Part shown: positions 63,443 through 64,000 of the stretch, piece by piece
How positions within the stretch are numbered: position 1 is the first letter of the stretch
How the letters are laid out: the number at the start of each line of letters is the position of its first letter
Notes under the pieces: generated by a model
What the model was told of the DNA's origin: nothing
The model's database searches: none
The model's input: the letters and a program-made list of their open reading frames with translations, nothing else
Made by a program: the position numbers and the translations under genes
DNA from: Deinococcus planocerae
GTDB lineage: Bacteria > Deinococcota > Deinococci > Deinococcales > Deinococcaceae
DNA length: 64,000 nt
Assembly (NCBI RefSeq): GCF_002869765.1
Contig: NZ_PNOR01000007.1
Location: 73,005-137,004 of the forward strand
Direction of reading: 5' to 3'

Positions 63443-64000
63443 TCAACTCTTGAGATACACGACCCGGCAGGCGGCCCCCGCCGAGCGAAACTGCGCGGCG
63501 GCGGCGCTTCCGAGCACGGCGTCGGTGAACACCTGCGAATTGGGGGCAATGCGGGGCGGCTGCACGCGGGCGGCCTTGACGCGGGTGACGTTCTTGAAGG
63601 CGGCGACCTCGGCCTCCGAGGTGACGTAGGTCTGGAGGCTGCCCTCCTGCACGAGCTGGGAGCTGACGCCCCGGACAAGGGCCGCGTCGGGCCAGAGCTG
63701 GGTGCCCGATTCGTCGTACACGAAGCTCGTCATGTCGCGCTGGAAAGGGCCCAGCCCGCGCACATCGACGACGACCGTGCAGTTCAGGAACCGGTCCTCG
63801 TTGCCGGGGGCCGCTCCACCTCCACCCCCACCCGCGCGGGCGACCTCACCGCCGCCCGTGCCGCCGCCGCCGGGAGCGCCTGCGCCCGTGCCGTCGCCAC
63901 CGGGACGACCCGAGGCGGGACCGTCCCCCGCGGGGCCGTTGCCGGTGCCCACCCCGTCCTCGCCCCCACGCCCGGCGCCTTCTCCGGGCTCGGGCGTGGT
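63443..64000 (-). CDS. Gly-rich exported-type protein, 5' end outside window
   Basis: The frame is open through base 64000, so the N-terminus lies beyond the window. The visible part has a Gly-rich linker of about 70 residues, then a C-terminal domain with CTVVVDVRGLGPFQRDM and FVYDESGTQLWPDA. This VDARGLG...DESG pattern faintly recalls FlgT/LPP20-like lipoprotein domains, from memory only. It is followed by the secreted protein gene at 63404 after 38 bp. Confidence 0.6.
   Translation of the reverse strand, partial: TTPEPGEGAGRGGEDGVGTGNGPAGDGPASGRPGGDGTGAGAPGGGGTGGGEVARAGGGGGGAAPGNEDRFLNCTVVVDVRGLGPFQRDMTSFVYDESGTQLWPDAALVRGVSSQLVQEGSLQTYVTSEAEVAAFKNVTRVKAARVQPPRIAPNSQVFTDAVLGSAAAAQFRSAGAACRVVYLKS

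Overview
The window is very GC-rich bacterial DNA that reads as a chromosomal segment of a Deinococcus species. This is inferred from the gene families (HemQ of the Deinococcus type, a Mug-type glycosylase with the motif GTAPS, a DarA-type c-di-AMP receptor, natAB, kynU-kynA) and from the promoter style. At least fifteen start codons lie exactly 6 nt downstream of a TANNNT hexamer, the layout of leaderless mRNAs, which are common in Deinococcus. No prophage, transposase or CRISPR array was seen. Both ends cut genes.

Layout. 1-8100: HAD hydrolase (partial), c-di-AMP receptor, HTH regulator, natAB transporter, a PRC-barrel repeat protein with a tiny membrane peptide, and a P-loop NTPase coupled to an enolase-superfamily enzyme. 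8175-11324: subtilase lipoprotein and an accessory patch with two Uma2 nucleases plus a remnant of a third. 11422-21605: aconitase, a disordered protein, type III polyketide synthase, aldo/keto reductase, GNAT, nitroreductase, GGDEF protein and ndk. 21759-31462: nucleoside/sugar-type ABC permease pair, LysR regulator, LysM/phosphodiester glycosidase protein, rbfA, thioesterase, Nudix-like protein, M1 peptidase and alpha/beta hydrolase. 31532-38422: a histidine kinase - DUF4097 - response regulator operon, a low-GC NucS-like nuclease gene, hemQ with a coupled aldo/keto reductase. 38588-46483: DUF5872 protein, rhodanese, ADC-like, VOC, AI-2E-type permease, cysS, DUF697, metallophosphoesterase, old-yellow-enzyme reductase. 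46600-64000: glyS behind a T-box, kynU-kynA, mug, a molybdopterin oxidoreductase, a ParB-like protein, tRNA-Ile(GAT), DUF427, a 1023-residue amylase lipoprotein, PhoU-like/Pit phosphate uptake, coaX, DUF1622 and two secreted proteins of unknown role.

Regulation is the most interesting part. cysS has a leaderless 13-codon leader ORF with tandem Cys codons, followed by mutually exclusive antiterminator and terminator hairpins, which reads as a cysteine-responsive transcription attenuator. glyS has a T-box. rbfA is preceded by a leaderless 10-codon ORF whose stop overlaps its start. A Pho-box-like promoter followed about 70 nt later by a terminator, between cysS and the DUF697 gene, may encode a small RNA. 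A near-consensus promoter at 39069 runs straight into a terminator. Signals, folds and functions were read by eye; no alignment, folding or database search was run.
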